A stretch of DNA of 64,000 bases. Source: Flavobacteriales bacterium. Lineage in GTDB: Bacteria; Bacteroidota; Bacteroidia; Flavobacteriales_F; PHOS-HE28. The notes under the pieces are model-generated. The model did no database searches and was not told the origin of the DNA. It saw nothing but the letters and a program-made list of their open reading frames with translations. A program made the translations under genes and the position numbers. This document shows, one piece after another, positions 37,457 to 46,792 of the stretch. Within the stretch, counting starts at the first letter, position 1. Each line of letters opens with the position of its first letter. Where the stretch lies: positions 124,001 to 188,000 of the forward strand of contig JADJCX010000006.1 in the NCBI GenBank assembly GCA_016703005.1. The letters run 5' to 3'.

Positions 37457-38632
37457 ATGCACCACCCTAGTTTCGCATTCATGCTCCTCCGCTACACCTT
37501 CCTTTTCGCACTTGCACTGGCCTGCTCAGCCGTCGCCGCCCAAACCGATTCCATCGCTTTGGGCGCGCTCACGCGCACCTACACCCTTCGACTTCCGTCG
37601 GCATACGATGGCGTTACGCCCCTGCCGCTGGTCATCGCCATGCACGGCGGTTTCGGCAGCGGTTTGCAGTTGGAGGAGCAATCGTTGCTCAGCGATAAGG
37701 CCGAACTGGAGAGCTTCATCGTGGTGTACCCCGATGGTGTGCCCAGCCCACTCAACATCCGCACTTGGAATGCCGGTGGCTGCTGCGGTTACGCGATGAA
37801 CAACAACATCGATGACGTGGGTTTCATCAATGCGCTGCTCGACACCCTCATCGCTGAAAACGCCATCGACACGTTGCGCGTCTACGCAACGGGCATGAGC
37901 AACGGTGGCTTCATGAGCTACCGTTTGGCGTGCGAGCTCAGTGAGCGCCTTGCCGCAATAGCGCCTGTATCGGCAAGCATGACCATCGACATGTGCACAC
38001 CCACGCGCTCGATGCCCGTGCTCGGGCTACACTCGTACCTGGATGATAGCGTGCCCTACCTCGGCGGCATAGGTACCGGCGTTTCCAGCCACTACAACAG
38101 CCCGCAGGATTCGGTGCAAACGGCTTTTGCACAACACGCCAACTGCACAGTGCTCAACGATACCATCCTCGACAACACCGATATGACACTGATCCGTTGG
38201 CACGAGTGCGATTGCCAACAGGAAATGGTGCTGTACATGACCCACGACGGCGGCCATAGCTGGCCGGGTGGACAGCCGGGCACGGGCATCGGCGATCCGC
38301 CAAGCATCGTCATCAACGCCAACGACCAGATGTGGGATTTCTTCCTGCAGTACACACTGGATTGTACCACGCTCGGCGTTGCTGAGCGGCCATCAACGAC
38401 AAGCAACATTGCGCTCTTCCCCAACCCCGCTGCCGGAAGCATCACCGTGCAAGGATCACCGTTCGTTCATCTCACTGCGCTCGACATGAGCGGGCGTGTG
38501 ATGGCGACGCTGGACATAGCACCTACGAATTCAGTTGTGTGGGACCTGTCTTTCCTTGTTGGTGGGACGTACACTGTGCGCTCACTCGGCAACGATGGTA
38601 GCATCAATGCCGCGCGCGTGGTGTTGGAGTGA
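37457..38632 (+). CDS. PHB-depolymerase/feruloyl-esterase-like secreted hydrolase with T9SS sorting domain
   Basis: A 391-residue exported alpha/beta hydrolase. Signal peptide MLLRYTFLFALALACSAVAAQ starts at internal Met9; either ATG 37457 or 37481 is possible. The LpqC/PHB-depolymerase-type fold shows MHGGFG (oxyanion, about 62-67), the nucleophile Ser148 in GMSNGG, an Asp near 196-197 in LHSYLDDSVPY and a His in HDGGHSWPGG. The last 80 residues are a T9SS type A sorting domain (ALFPNPAAGSITVQG ... GGTYTVRSLGNDGSINAARVVLE). It probably cleaves polyester or aryl-ester substrates outside the cell. Convergent with the next T9SS gene, 13 bases apart. Confidence 0.87.
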   Translation: MHHPSFAFMLLRYTFLFALALACSAVAAQTDSIALGALTRTYTLRLPSAYDGVTPLPLVIAMHGGFGSGLQLEEQSLLSDKAELESFIVVYPDGVPSPLNIRTWNAGGCCGYAMNNNIDDVGFINALLDTLIAENAIDTLRVYATGMSNGGFMSYRLACELSERLAAIAPVSASMTIDMCTPTRSMPVLGLHSYLDDSVPYLGGIGTGVSSHYNSPQDSVQTAFAQHANCTVLNDTILDNTDMTLIRWHECDCQQEMVLYMTHDGGHSWPGGQPGTGIGDPPSIVINANDQMWDFFLQYTLDCTTLGVAERPSTTSNIALFPNPAAGSITVQGSPFVHLTALDMSGRVMATLDIAPTNSVVWDLSFLVGGTYTVRSLGNDGSINAARVVLE

Positions 38633-38645
38633 TCCCTTGGCCATT

Positions 38646-39800
38646 CTAGTTCTTGATCACCGTCGTGCGCCGCAACATGCCATCGCGCGTGATGACTTCC
38701 ACCGTGTAAATGCCACGAGGGAGCGCGCTCAGGTCCAGTGTGGTCATTGCGGCGGTGACGGGTTGCTGGGTCGTAAAGCGGCCTAAGGCATCGTACACCA
38801 CTGCGCTCCTGGCATTCTCGGTACCGCTCACCGTGATCGTTCCTTCTGTCGGATTCGGGAAGGTGCTCAAGGCGGCACCAGTGACTTCGCTCACCGCAGT
38901 GGCGATCGCTCCCGTAATACAGATGGTGAACTCCGGGTCGATAGCCAGAGCCGTGTACCAATGGAAGACACGCACATAGTATGTGTTGCCAACCACCAAG
39001 CCTGTGGCGTTGAGCGTTTCGATCTCGCCATCGAACGTGGCGTCGGCGCAGGCGATGGCGTTCAACCCAGCGCAGGTTCCTTCGAACAGGTCCACAACAG
39101 CATCCACGTCTCCGCCAGTGCCGTTCACGGTGACGGTGTGGTCGGTGCCCGTGGCCACGAACGAGAACCAGACATCGTCGTTCGCGTTGCCCAAGGAACC
39201 ATTGCACGTTGCTGCGGCGAATGACAGCGTGCCGTTCTCCACGGAGCTGCTGGTGGTAACGCAGCTGGTGTTCACAATGAGCGGCACCGCGCCTGCGCAT
39301 TCATCGTTCGCAGGGCCGGGTATGCAGGCCACCGCGCTCAGATCCAACGTGTAAGCGCCACCCGCACCGGTGCAGTAGATCGGCAAGTAGTAGGTACCGG
39401 GCGCTAAGTTGAACCATTGAATGCCGAACTGCCCATTTGGGCAAAGGATGCCGAAGTTGGCGTAAGAGAAATAGATGGCCGAATCGGACGGGCAATCCGG
39501 TGTGATGAAGTTCCACATGGTAGTGGCCGGCAAAGCGGTGCCGCAGAACAATGCAGTGACATTACTGCACGTCGTGGTGGTGAATGCCTCCCACACAGTG
39601 GCCACTCCGGCGGTGGTCATCAGCACGCTGCCCGGCACACCATCGTTGGTTGTGGTGGCACCAGTGCGCGTGCCGCTAAGAGTGAGCGTGCTGCCCACAC
39701 TCAGCGCCACGGGGATAACCGCACTGCATTGGTCGTTCGGTGGTTGGGCAAAAACAATGTTGCAGGTCGCGATGAAAAGCAAAAGCGTACGGACGCGCAT
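38646..39800 (-). CDS. Secreted protein with two pre-peptidase-like domains and T9SS sorting domain
   Basis: A 384-residue exported protein; start at 39800 (MRVRTLLLFIATCNIVFAQ) gives a signal peptide. Two PPC-like (pre-peptidase C-terminal-like) repeats follow: one opening with PPNDQCSAVIPVALSVGS, and one with PANDECAGAVPLIVNTSC and a VWFSFVATGTDHTVTVNG strand. The final 70 residues are a T9SS type A sorting domain (LSTFPNPTEGTITVSG ... LPRGIYTVEVITRDGMLRRTTVIKN). No catalytic domain is present, so it is a surface or secreted accessory protein. Confidence 0.85.
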   Translation of the reverse strand: MRVRTLLLFIATCNIVFAQPPNDQCSAVIPVALSVGSTLTLSGTRTGATTTNDGVPGSVLMTTAGVATVWEAFTTTTCSNVTALFCGTALPATTMWNFITPDCPSDSAIYFSYANFGILCPNGQFGIQWFNLAPGTYYLPIYCTGAGGAYTLDLSAVACIPGPANDECAGAVPLIVNTSCVTTSSSVENGTLSFAAATCNGSLGNANDDVWFSFVATGTDHTVTVNGTGGDVDAVVDLFEGTCAGLNAIACADATFDGEIETLNATGLVVGNTYYVRVFHWYTALAIDPEFTICITGAIATAVSEVTGAALSTFPNPTEGTITVSGTENARSAVVYDALGRFTTQQPVTAAMTTLDLSALPRGIYTVEVITRDGMLRRTTVIKN

Positions 39801-39883
39801 GGGTGGTGGTGTGTACCCGCAAAACTCCGCGGCACACAACACCGCGGCAATAGAACGTTGGTTAGGGTGCGATGATCAGATGA

Positions 39884-42318
39884 TCATTCGTACCGCAAGG
39901 CCTTCACCGGGTCCGCAACCGCTGCCCTGTATGCCTGCACGCTCACCGTCAGTACGGTAACGAACAATATCAGGAGCAACGCCGTTGCGTACAGCACCGG
40001 CGAAATATCCGTGTGGTAGGCGAACGTTTCCAGCCAACGGCCGATCGCATAGAACGCCAGTGGGAAGGCGACCAATAGTGCCAGACCAAGCAACACTACG
40101 AACTCGCGGTTCATGCGGTGCACAATATCGAGCAGCGGTGCGCCCATCACGCGACGGATGCCGATCTCGCGTGTGCGCTGTTTCGCCGTGAAGTATGCGA
40201 GGCCATAGAGGCCCATCACCGTGAGCAGGATCGTGAGCACAGCAAAAGCAGTGAAGACACGGAACAGTTTGTCCTCGGCTTGGTAGAGCTGTGCGATGCT
40301 ATCGGTGAGGAAAGTCGCATCCCAATCGTCGTTCGGGCGCAAGGTGCTCCAGCGTTTCTGCAAAGCGGCGAGCTGTCCGCCCACGTCGCCGGGTGCGAGG
40401 CGCAACACAAGGCTTCGCGCACCGTAGCGCTGGCTGCTCTGGAACATCACCAACGGTTCGATCGGTGTGTGCAGGCTGGTGTAGTGGAAGTCCTTCACCA
40501 CGCCGATCACAGTGAGCTGCTGCTCGGGTTGCGGTGGTGTGGCTTGCGCATCGCCGGGGATGTAGATCTTCTCGGCGAGCGGGTCCTTCCAACCGAAGGC
40601 CTTCACGGCGCTCTCATTCACCATCACTGCATTGTCCGCATCGCTGGGAATGGCGGGGTCGAAGTAGCGGCCTGCCGCCAGTTCCACGCTGAGCAACGCT
40701 GGGAAGTCGGCATCGGTGCTCATGGTCGGCATCGGCTTGTCGATGCGGCCCTCGGGCGTTTGCACTTGCAGCACCCAGCGCCCGCCGCTCTCGCCGGGCA
40801 GGCTCTGCGTGTAGGACCCGGCGGTAACGAAGCTCTCGCGCATCAATTCGTTCTTGAGCGGCCGAAGCGCGTCCCATGCGAGTGTATCATCGCCGCGCGG
40901 TTGCGGCATGGTGATGCTCAACAGGTTCTCCTTTCGGAAGCCCATGTCGTTGCTGCGCAGCCATTGCAATTGCGCGAAGACGGCGAGCGTACCCACCACC
41001 ATGAACAGCGCGATAGCGAACTGTGCGCCCATCAGCACTTTGCGCACACTTCCCTTCCCCGCTCCACTGGCCACACCTTCCTTCAACAGCAGTTGCGGAG
41101 CAAAGCGCGAGAGGAAGAAGGCCGGATAGCTGCCGGCCAGCACACCAATGGTGAGCACGATAAGCAGCACCACACCGGCGAAGCTCCCCTGCAACAAATA
41201 ACCCATGCCGATCTCCTTATCAGTGATCGTATTGAACGCCGGCAGACAAAGCCACAATAGCCCCAGCGCCACGATGATGCCGATGATGGCGATCATCACA
41301 CTGCCGCCAATGAACTGCGCCACCAGTTGTCCGCGCTGTGCACCACTGACCTTCCGCAACGCCACTTCCTTGGCGCGACGGGTCGCGTCGGCCGTGCTCA
41401 TGTTGATGTAGTTGATGCACGCGATAGCGAGGATGAGCACGGCCACGATGGCGAACAGCGTGACGTAGGCCTTGTTGCCCTTCTTCGGTGTGTCGTAGAT
41501 CAGGTCGTTGTTGAAGTGCACCTCGCGCAGTGGCTCCAGGTTGAAGCTGATCTCGCCGTGGAACTGTTCTCCCCCCATGCCGGGATGATGTACTTGGTAA
41601 CGAACGCGTCCATCTTGCTCTGGAAGTCCTTCTCGCTCACACCCGGCCCGAGCACGAGGTAATTGAAGCTGCTGTTGTTGCCCCAGCTCTGGCCGAGCTG
41701 CTCTTTGGCTTGCGGCGGCATACCGAGGCGGCTCATGAACACCCCCATAGGGATGTGCGTGTTCTCGGCCTTCTCGTCGATCACACCCGCCACTTTCAGC
41801 GTACGGTTGTTGCGTTGCACCATCTTGCCGATGGGGTCCTCATCACCGAACATGCGCACGGCCATCTCCTGCATGATCACGATGTTGTCCGGCTCGTCGA
41901 GCGCAGTGAAATCGCCATTCACGAAGGTGAAGTCGAACGCGCGGAAGAAACTGGTGTCGGCGTTGTAGCCGTTCTCCGTGACGTAGGGCTTGCCCTCATA
42001 CTCCAGCGTTGTTTGCCCAAGTTGGTAGAGCGAAACACCGCTCTCGATATCGGGGTATTCCTTCAGCAGCGCCTCCATGATCGGGAACGGTGTGATGCCG
42101 AAGTCGTCCTTGGTGTCCCCGAACTTGTAGTGCGCTTGTACGCGGTAGATGCGATCAGCCTTCGCGTGGTGCGCATCGAAGCTCAACTCATCCTGTACAT
42201 AGATGTAGATGAGCAAGCACGCCACGATACCGATGGCCAGCCCAGTGATGTTGAGCACCGCGAAGAGTTTGTCGCGTTTGAGGGTGCGCCAGGCGATGAG
42301 GATGTAGTTCTTCAGCAT
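39884..42318 (-). CDS. MacB/FtsX-type ABC permease, frame shifted at a C/G run
   Basis: A second orphan permease of the same family as 25267-27675, about 811 residues if corrected. The N-terminal half (42318 to about 41577) has MLKNYILIAWRTLKRDK, a membrane helix and a MacB_PCD domain up to YIIPAWG. The C-terminal half continues GEQFHGEISFNLEPLREV and has three helices with RRAKEVALRKVSGAQRGQ, a second periplasmic domain and a closing RTREIGIRRVMGAP. The break is at a run of six G on the minus strand (41571-41576); seven G would restore the frame. A sequencing homopolymer error is likely. The gap to the downstream T9SS gene is 83 bases. Confidence 0.88.
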
Positions 42319-42457
42319 GCGCCGAAGGTGTAACGCTGGACCCGTGCTTGGAAGCGCCCGGTGCGACGACGTTGCGCTGGTGATGAACGGTTGACCGTGC
42401 TTCTATGGCGTATCAAAGCGGATGGCCGACCAGCCTTTCGTGAACGCCCCCCCACGA

Positions 42458-43693
42458 TCAGAACGAGCAGAAGTATATGAGCGCGTCCGCTGCTTCTTGA
42501 GACCCCAGCGCGGCGGCCCGCCGCAGATCATCGCATCCTTGCAGCGGGCGGTAGGTCATGTGATAGGCCAGCCCGCGGTTGAACAATGCGTTGGCATGGT
42601 CGCTGGTGAGTGATACGGCCCGATCGAAATGTGCGATGGCTTCCTCGAACTCGCCGTACAGCAAGTGCAGATTGCCTTTCATGGTCCATGCATCCGGATC
42701 GTCGGGGGCGAGCAAGAGCGCCTTCTCCACATCGGCGAACGCACCGGCATGATCGCCCAGTTGCTTGCGCACGAAGGCGCGGTTGTATTGTGCTTCGAGG
42801 TAGTCCGGCGCGAGTTCCAGTGCGCGGTCGTAGTCCTCCTGCGCGCCAACGAGATCGCCATCGCGCTTGCGCACGAGCGCACGTTGGAAGAAGACATGCG
42901 CTTTATCACGCCCAATGGTGAGCGCCTTGTCCATGTCCGCGCGGGCCTGGGCCGTGTTGCCGAGCTGGAGATGCACCAATCCACGGTTGTAGTAGGCCAG
43001 GTCGAAGTCCGGGTCGAGCGTCAGGGCGCTATCGAGCGCCGTGAGGGCGTTCTTCCAACGCAGCAGCTTCATGAGCGCCACGGCACGCAGATCATGCACA
43101 ACGGCCAGGCGGGGAGAGACCTTGTTCGCGCGCTCGAACCATTCGAGCGCTTCCGGGGCGTTGTCCATCTGCAAGGACACCGACCCTCGCTTCAGCAGCA
43201 GCAGCACATCACCCGGCTTGTGCGCGATCATGGAATCGAGATCGGCCTTGGCGCGTTCGATGTCCCCGGCGGCCAGCCAGGCATCTGCGCGGTGCTCGCG
43301 CAAGAGTTCGTCGTAGGGATGCAAGGCGATCGCCTTCGACCAGTCCTCCTCAGCGCCTTTCACATCGTTCACCAACATGCGGGTCTTCGCACGTCGATCG
43401 TGGATCCACTCGCTGTAGGGGTTCAATTCCAGCGCACGGTCCATGTCGGCCAGCGCTTGTGTGTTCTGACCCAGGCGGCTCAGCAGTGTCGCGCGCTTCA
43501 TGTACGCATCGGCGAAGGCCATGTCCTTCTGGATGGCGTTGGTGTAGTGGAGCATGGCCTGCTCGCTGTTGCCCATGCGCAAAGCGATGTCGCCCTGCTG
43601 GATGAGCTGGATGGATTCCAGGCGGTTGTTGATCTGCCCCGGCGATGCGATGGCGAAGAGCGCAAGGAGGGGAAGTAGGATGGCGCGGTTCAT
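42458..43693 (-). CDS. TPR-repeat protein, last gene of the exporter operon
   Basis: A 411-residue exported TPR protein; start at 43693 (MNRAILLPLLALFAIASPGQ) gives a signal peptide. About eight or nine 34-residue TPR units follow (for example HYTNAIQKDMAFADAYMKRATLLSRLG, YNRGLVHLQLGNTAQARADMDKALTIG), making an all-helical superhelix for protein binding. It ends the operon formed by ABC transporter, HlyD, TolC and a CutA-like gene, and starts 5 bases after the stop of the CutA-like gene. This suggests a periplasmic partner of the exporter. Confidence 0.85.
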   Translation of the reverse strand: MNRAILLPLLALFAIASPGQINNRLESIQLIQQGDIALRMGNSEQAMLHYTNAIQKDMAFADAYMKRATLLSRLGQNTQALADMDRALELNPYSEWIHDRRAKTRMLVNDVKGAEEDWSKAIALHPYDELLREHRADAWLAAGDIERAKADLDSMIAHKPGDVLLLLKRGSVSLQMDNAPEALEWFERANKVSPRLAVVHDLRAVALMKLLRWKNALTALDSALTLDPDFDLAYYNRGLVHLQLGNTAQARADMDKALTIGRDKAHVFFQRALVRKRDGDLVGAQEDYDRALELAPDYLEAQYNRAFVRKQLGDHAGAFADVEKALLLAPDDPDAWTMKGNLHLLYGEFEEAIAHFDRAVSLTSDHANALFNRGLAYHMTYRPLQGCDDLRRAAALGSQEAADALIYFCSF

Positions 43694-43698
43694 TTGGT

Positions 43699-44028
43699 TC
43701 ACACTTTGGCGGTCTGCTCCAGCAGCATCTTTTGCGCATGCGGGTCCAGGTGCGTTACCGGCACGGCGTGGATGCGCACGAGCTCGTCGCCCAGGAGTTC
43801 CTGCGCGGCCTTCTCCACCTCGCGGTACAGCAGGGCCTTGGTCATGCCTTGCAAGAGCAGCTGGCTGGTGCGCGTGAGTTGTCCGCCATCCCACTTCAGT
43901 TCTTCATGGTCCGTGTCGATGGTGGGGAAGAGCAGCAGGTGCTTCTCCATCAAATGCGCGGCGAGCTTTTCGACGGCGACGATGGTGCGGGCTTGCAAGG
44001 TGACGTGGATCATGGTGCTATGGATCAA
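43699..44028 (-). CDS. CutA-like small protein in an exporter operon
   Basis: A 109-residue soluble protein (start 44028 or the internal Met six codons later). The layout of strands and helices (VTLQARTIVAVEKLAAHLMEKHLLLFPTIDTDHEELKWDGGQ...SQLLLQGMTKALLYREVEKAAQELLGDELVRIHAVPVTHLD) resembles the CutA1 divalent-cation tolerance family: a hydrophobic first strand, a helix, an aromatic KWxGG turn in place of YRWxGK, and a final IxAxPV strand. The match is by pattern only. It overlaps the TolC gene by four bases and precedes the TPR gene by 5 bases, so its product is probably co-expressed with the exporter. Confidence 0.5.
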   Translation of the reverse strand: MIHSTMIHVTLQARTIVAVEKLAAHLMEKHLLLFPTIDTDHEELKWDGGQLTRTSQLLLQGMTKALLYREVEKAAQELLGDELVRIHAVPVTHLDPHAQKMLLEQTAKV

Positions 44029-45434
44029 GGTTGCCAGACACGCCAGAGCGTACCGGCTTCGTGGTCGAGACCGAAGTAGGCTTTGCGCAAGCGCCCTTCG
44101 AGGTCCACCTGACGGATGCGCGCATCGATCAACGGTACCTCGCGGGCGTTCACCAGGAAGAGCGAGCTCTCGCCCGCGATGAACCGCTGGTTCTCGCCGG
44201 AAAGCAAACGCTCGTTGTTCACCACCATGTCAGCGCCCAAGCGTACTTGATCCCCGAAGACGGCGATGTCGTTCACGCGCTCGCTGATGCGGTTGCGGAT
44301 GCGTAGCCTGTCGCGTTCCAGGCCCAAGTTGGCATCCGTAACGCGCAGCTTCGCGATGGAGAGTTCGCCGCGCTCCTTGCGCAGGAAGAGCGGGACCTGG
44401 AAGCCGACGCCGAACCGGTATCCATCGCCCAGCAGGGTCGCACCTTGTTCGTTGTTCAATGCACCGCCGTTGCCCAACCACTGGTACTTCAGGTCCAGTT
44501 CGGGTTTGAGGTATTCGCCGCGCAAGCGCCGGTCGATCTCGAGTTGATCGATGCGCGCGCTGGTCTGTGCGAGCAGTGGATGGTTGGCTACGGCGTTCGT
44601 GATCGCGGTGTCGGGTAGTTGGAAGGTGGCAGGGGAGAGCAGATCGGCGGGGTCGGGCACCACGTTCGCTTGCAGTTCCAGCGGTTGCTGCGCGGCGTTC
44701 CACAAGTGGTTGCTCAAGCGCAAACCCGCATTGCGGAAGTTGAGGCTGGCCTGCTGCTGGCGCATCCGGCGGTCCTGCACCTGCACGAAGGCCTCGAGCG
44801 TGTCTATGGCCGGACGATCGCCGCCCCGCCAGCTGCCGCGCACCGCATCGAAGCGAACCGAAGCGAGGGCTACGGCGCTGTTGGCCACTTCCAACGCGCG
44901 GTACGTGGCCACCCAATCGGTGTGGTCATTAAGCGCCTGGAGCAACAAGTCGTTCAGCATCTGCTCTTGCTCCGCCTGGGTGGCGCGCAGGTAGGCTTGC
45001 GACTTCCGCAACGCGGCGCGGCGCTGGTCGATGAAGAGCCCCTGGCCCAAACTGATCTGCCCACCGACCTTCGGCAGACCATCGTTCGGAGTGATGGCTT
45101 GCGGATCCAGCAGATCGCCGCTGTTCTCCTGGAAGCCTGCGAACAGTTCCACACCATACCAGGTGGGCACGCGCAATCCGGCATCGAAGAGCTGGAAGTA
45201 GTTCTTGTCGTCGAACCGCTTCTCATCATAGCTCGCAGCGGCCACGGGATCGAAACCGCCGCGGGCGCTGCGCAGGGTGGCCTCACCCAGTTCCGGTCGC
45301 AGCGCTGCCTGCCGCGCCATGGGGTGGTTCTCCAGCACCATCCGCACGAAGGCGTCGCGGGTGAGAACGGGAGGTAGCTGCGCGAAGATCGCCGCGCACC
45401 ATGTGAACAGGAACGAAGAAAGCAGCGGTCTCAT
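44025..45434 (-). CDS. TolC-family outer membrane protein of the type I-like exporter
   Basis: A 469-residue outer-membrane channel subunit. ATG at 45434 gives signal peptide MRPLLSSFLFTWCAAIFAQ; the longer frame upstream lies over the HlyD gene. It has the paired coiled-coil regions of the TolC family (ALRKSQAYLRATQAEQEQMLNDLLLQAL, RLRGEYLKPELDLKYQWLG, ELSIAKLRVTDANLGLERDRLRIRNRISERV). Start and stop overlap the neighbouring genes by four bases each, so this gene is translationally coupled to HlyD upstream and the CutA-like gene downstream. Confidence 0.9.
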   Translation of the reverse strand: MRPLLSSFLFTWCAAIFAQLPPVLTRDAFVRMVLENHPMARQAALRPELGEATLRSARGGFDPVAAASYDEKRFDDKNYFQLFDAGLRVPTWYGVELFAGFQENSGDLLDPQAITPNDGLPKVGGQISLGQGLFIDQRRAALRKSQAYLRATQAEQEQMLNDLLLQALNDHTDWVATYRALEVANSAVALASVRFDAVRGSWRGGDRPAIDTLEAFVQVQDRRMRQQQASLNFRNAGLRLSNHLWNAAQQPLELQANVVPDPADLLSPATFQLPDTAITNAVANHPLLAQTSARIDQLEIDRRLRGEYLKPELDLKYQWLGNGGALNNEQGATLLGDGYRFGVGFQVPLFLRKERGELSIAKLRVTDANLGLERDRLRIRNRISERVNDIAVFGDQVRLGADMVVNNERLLSGENQRFIAGESSLFLVNAREVPLIDARIRQVDLEGRLRKAYFGLDHEAGTLWRVWQP

Positions 45435-46789
45435 TTCTTCTCTTCGCCGTTGGTTCCCGCTGCTTCCCCATCCAAGTACAGGTCCGGTGGGAAACCATTG
45501 ACCTGTCGCCACAGTTCATACCAGATCGGCACGTTCTTCATCAATGCGAAGCCGACCGCTCCACCACCAACGCGCAAGGCCGCGGGCCATGTTTGGTCGC
45601 TCTTGTCAGGGCCCACGAGGATGCGGTACTTGCCATTGGGGCTTATGAAATTGTCTATCGCCACCACTTCGCCGCCGAAGGTGCCATAGCTGCTGTTGGG
45701 CCAGCCGCTGAAGACGATGCTCGGCCAGCCATCGAACATGAAGCGCACCTTCTGGCCCTTGTTGATCAGCGGCATGTCCATTGGCCGCACGTACATCTCC
45801 ACGGCCAGGTCGGAGCCTGCGGGCATCACGCTCACGAGTTCATCGCCTTCCTTCACCGTTTCGCCCAGGCCCGTGACCACGGCCTTGGTGATGAAGCCCT
45901 GCTGCGGTGCTGTGACGTAGTAGTTGCCGGCGCGCACGGTGTAGTTCGCCAGGTCCACCTGCATCTTGCTCACCTCGGCCTCGGTGGTGTACATCTGGCT
46001 CATGCTGCTGTACTTCTCGCTCTCGGCCTTGCTCAGTTTATCACGGTAGTCGTTGCGTATGCCGTTGATGTCGAGCTGCGCGTTGAGCAGTTCGTTGCGT
46101 GCATCGAGGAGTTTGTTGCGCGCGTCGATGAGCGTGGCGTTGGGGCGTTGTTGGGCAACCTGCCTGCGCTCGAGTTCCACCTTGCTGATCAGCCCTTCCT
46201 TGAATTGCTGTTCACCGCGCTCGTACTGGTCATCGGCCACCTTGATCTCCGTTTCGGCCGCCACCACGCGGATGCTGTCGCTCTGCAGCTTGTAGCGCGC
46301 CTGCTGGATCTTGTTCTGCGCCTGTTCCAACTTGATGCGCAGGCCGCCGGTTAGCGCATCGATCTGTGCATCCAGCGTATGCACTTTCTCCTCGTAGCTC
46401 CGGCCAGTGAGTTCTTTCGAGGTGATCTGTGCTTGTGTGCGGTCGAGCAGTTTCGGATCGAAGTACTCCGGCTTCACTTCGCTCAAGCGCAGGATGGTGT
46501 CGCCCTTTTGCACGCGTTGGCCTTCCTGCACGTACCACTGCTCCACGCGGCCGGGGATGATCGCATGGATGGTCTGCGGACGCTGATCGGGTGAAAGGCT
46601 CGTCACCGTTCCGCGCGCGCGGATGTTCTGTGTCCACGGCAGGAAGAGCGCGAGGATCATCACCACACCGATGATCCTCACCCACAGGGCGAAGAGCGTG
46701 TTCGCACGCGCCACGCCGATGGTGCGGAACGACTGGAAGCTCGTGCGATCGAGCGCGGGCACCGGGCTGTTTGGGCTCAGGTCAAGCAT
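45431..46789 (-). CDS. HlyD-family secretion protein (adaptor of the type I-like exporter)
   Basis: A 452-residue membrane fusion protein with one N-terminal membrane helix (ALWVRIIGVVMILALFLPW, about 35-53), a biotinyl-lipoyl-like domain (SPDQRPQTIHAIIPGRVEQWYVQEGQRVQKGDTILRL), a long helical hairpin (about 105-270) and a second lipoyl half (YYVTAPQQGFITKAVVTGLGETV). It links the ABC protein to the outer-membrane channel. It starts 3 bases after the ABC stop and overlaps the TolC start by four bases. Confidence 0.92.
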   Translation of the reverse strand: MLDLSPNSPVPALDRTSFQSFRTIGVARANTLFALWVRIIGVVMILALFLPWTQNIRARGTVTSLSPDQRPQTIHAIIPGRVEQWYVQEGQRVQKGDTILRLSEVKPEYFDPKLLDRTQAQITSKELTGRSYEEKVHTLDAQIDALTGGLRIKLEQAQNKIQQARYKLQSDSIRVVAAETEIKVADDQYERGEQQFKEGLISKVELERRQVAQQRPNATLIDARNKLLDARNELLNAQLDINGIRNDYRDKLSKAESEKYSSMSQMYTTEAEVSKMQVDLANYTVRAGNYYVTAPQQGFITKAVVTGLGETVKEGDELVSVMPAGSDLAVEMYVRPMDMPLINKGQKVRFMFDGWPSIVFSGWPNSSYGTFGGEVVAIDNFISPNGKYRILVGPDKSDQTWPAALRVGGGAVGFALMKNVPIWYELWRQVNGFPPDLYLDGEAAGTNGEEKK

Positions 46790-46792
46790 GGC

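Noticed and set aside
38467..39300. A long Arg/His-rich minus-strand frame overlapping the T9SS protein
   Set aside because: It is an antiframe of the real gene (38646-39800), lacks any domain, and is rich in residues typical of out-of-frame GC-rich DNA.
41571..41576. Phase-variable switch in the FtsX permease
   Set aside because: The tract is only six bases and other single-base shifts occur nearby in short runs, so a sequencing error is more likely than a designed switch.
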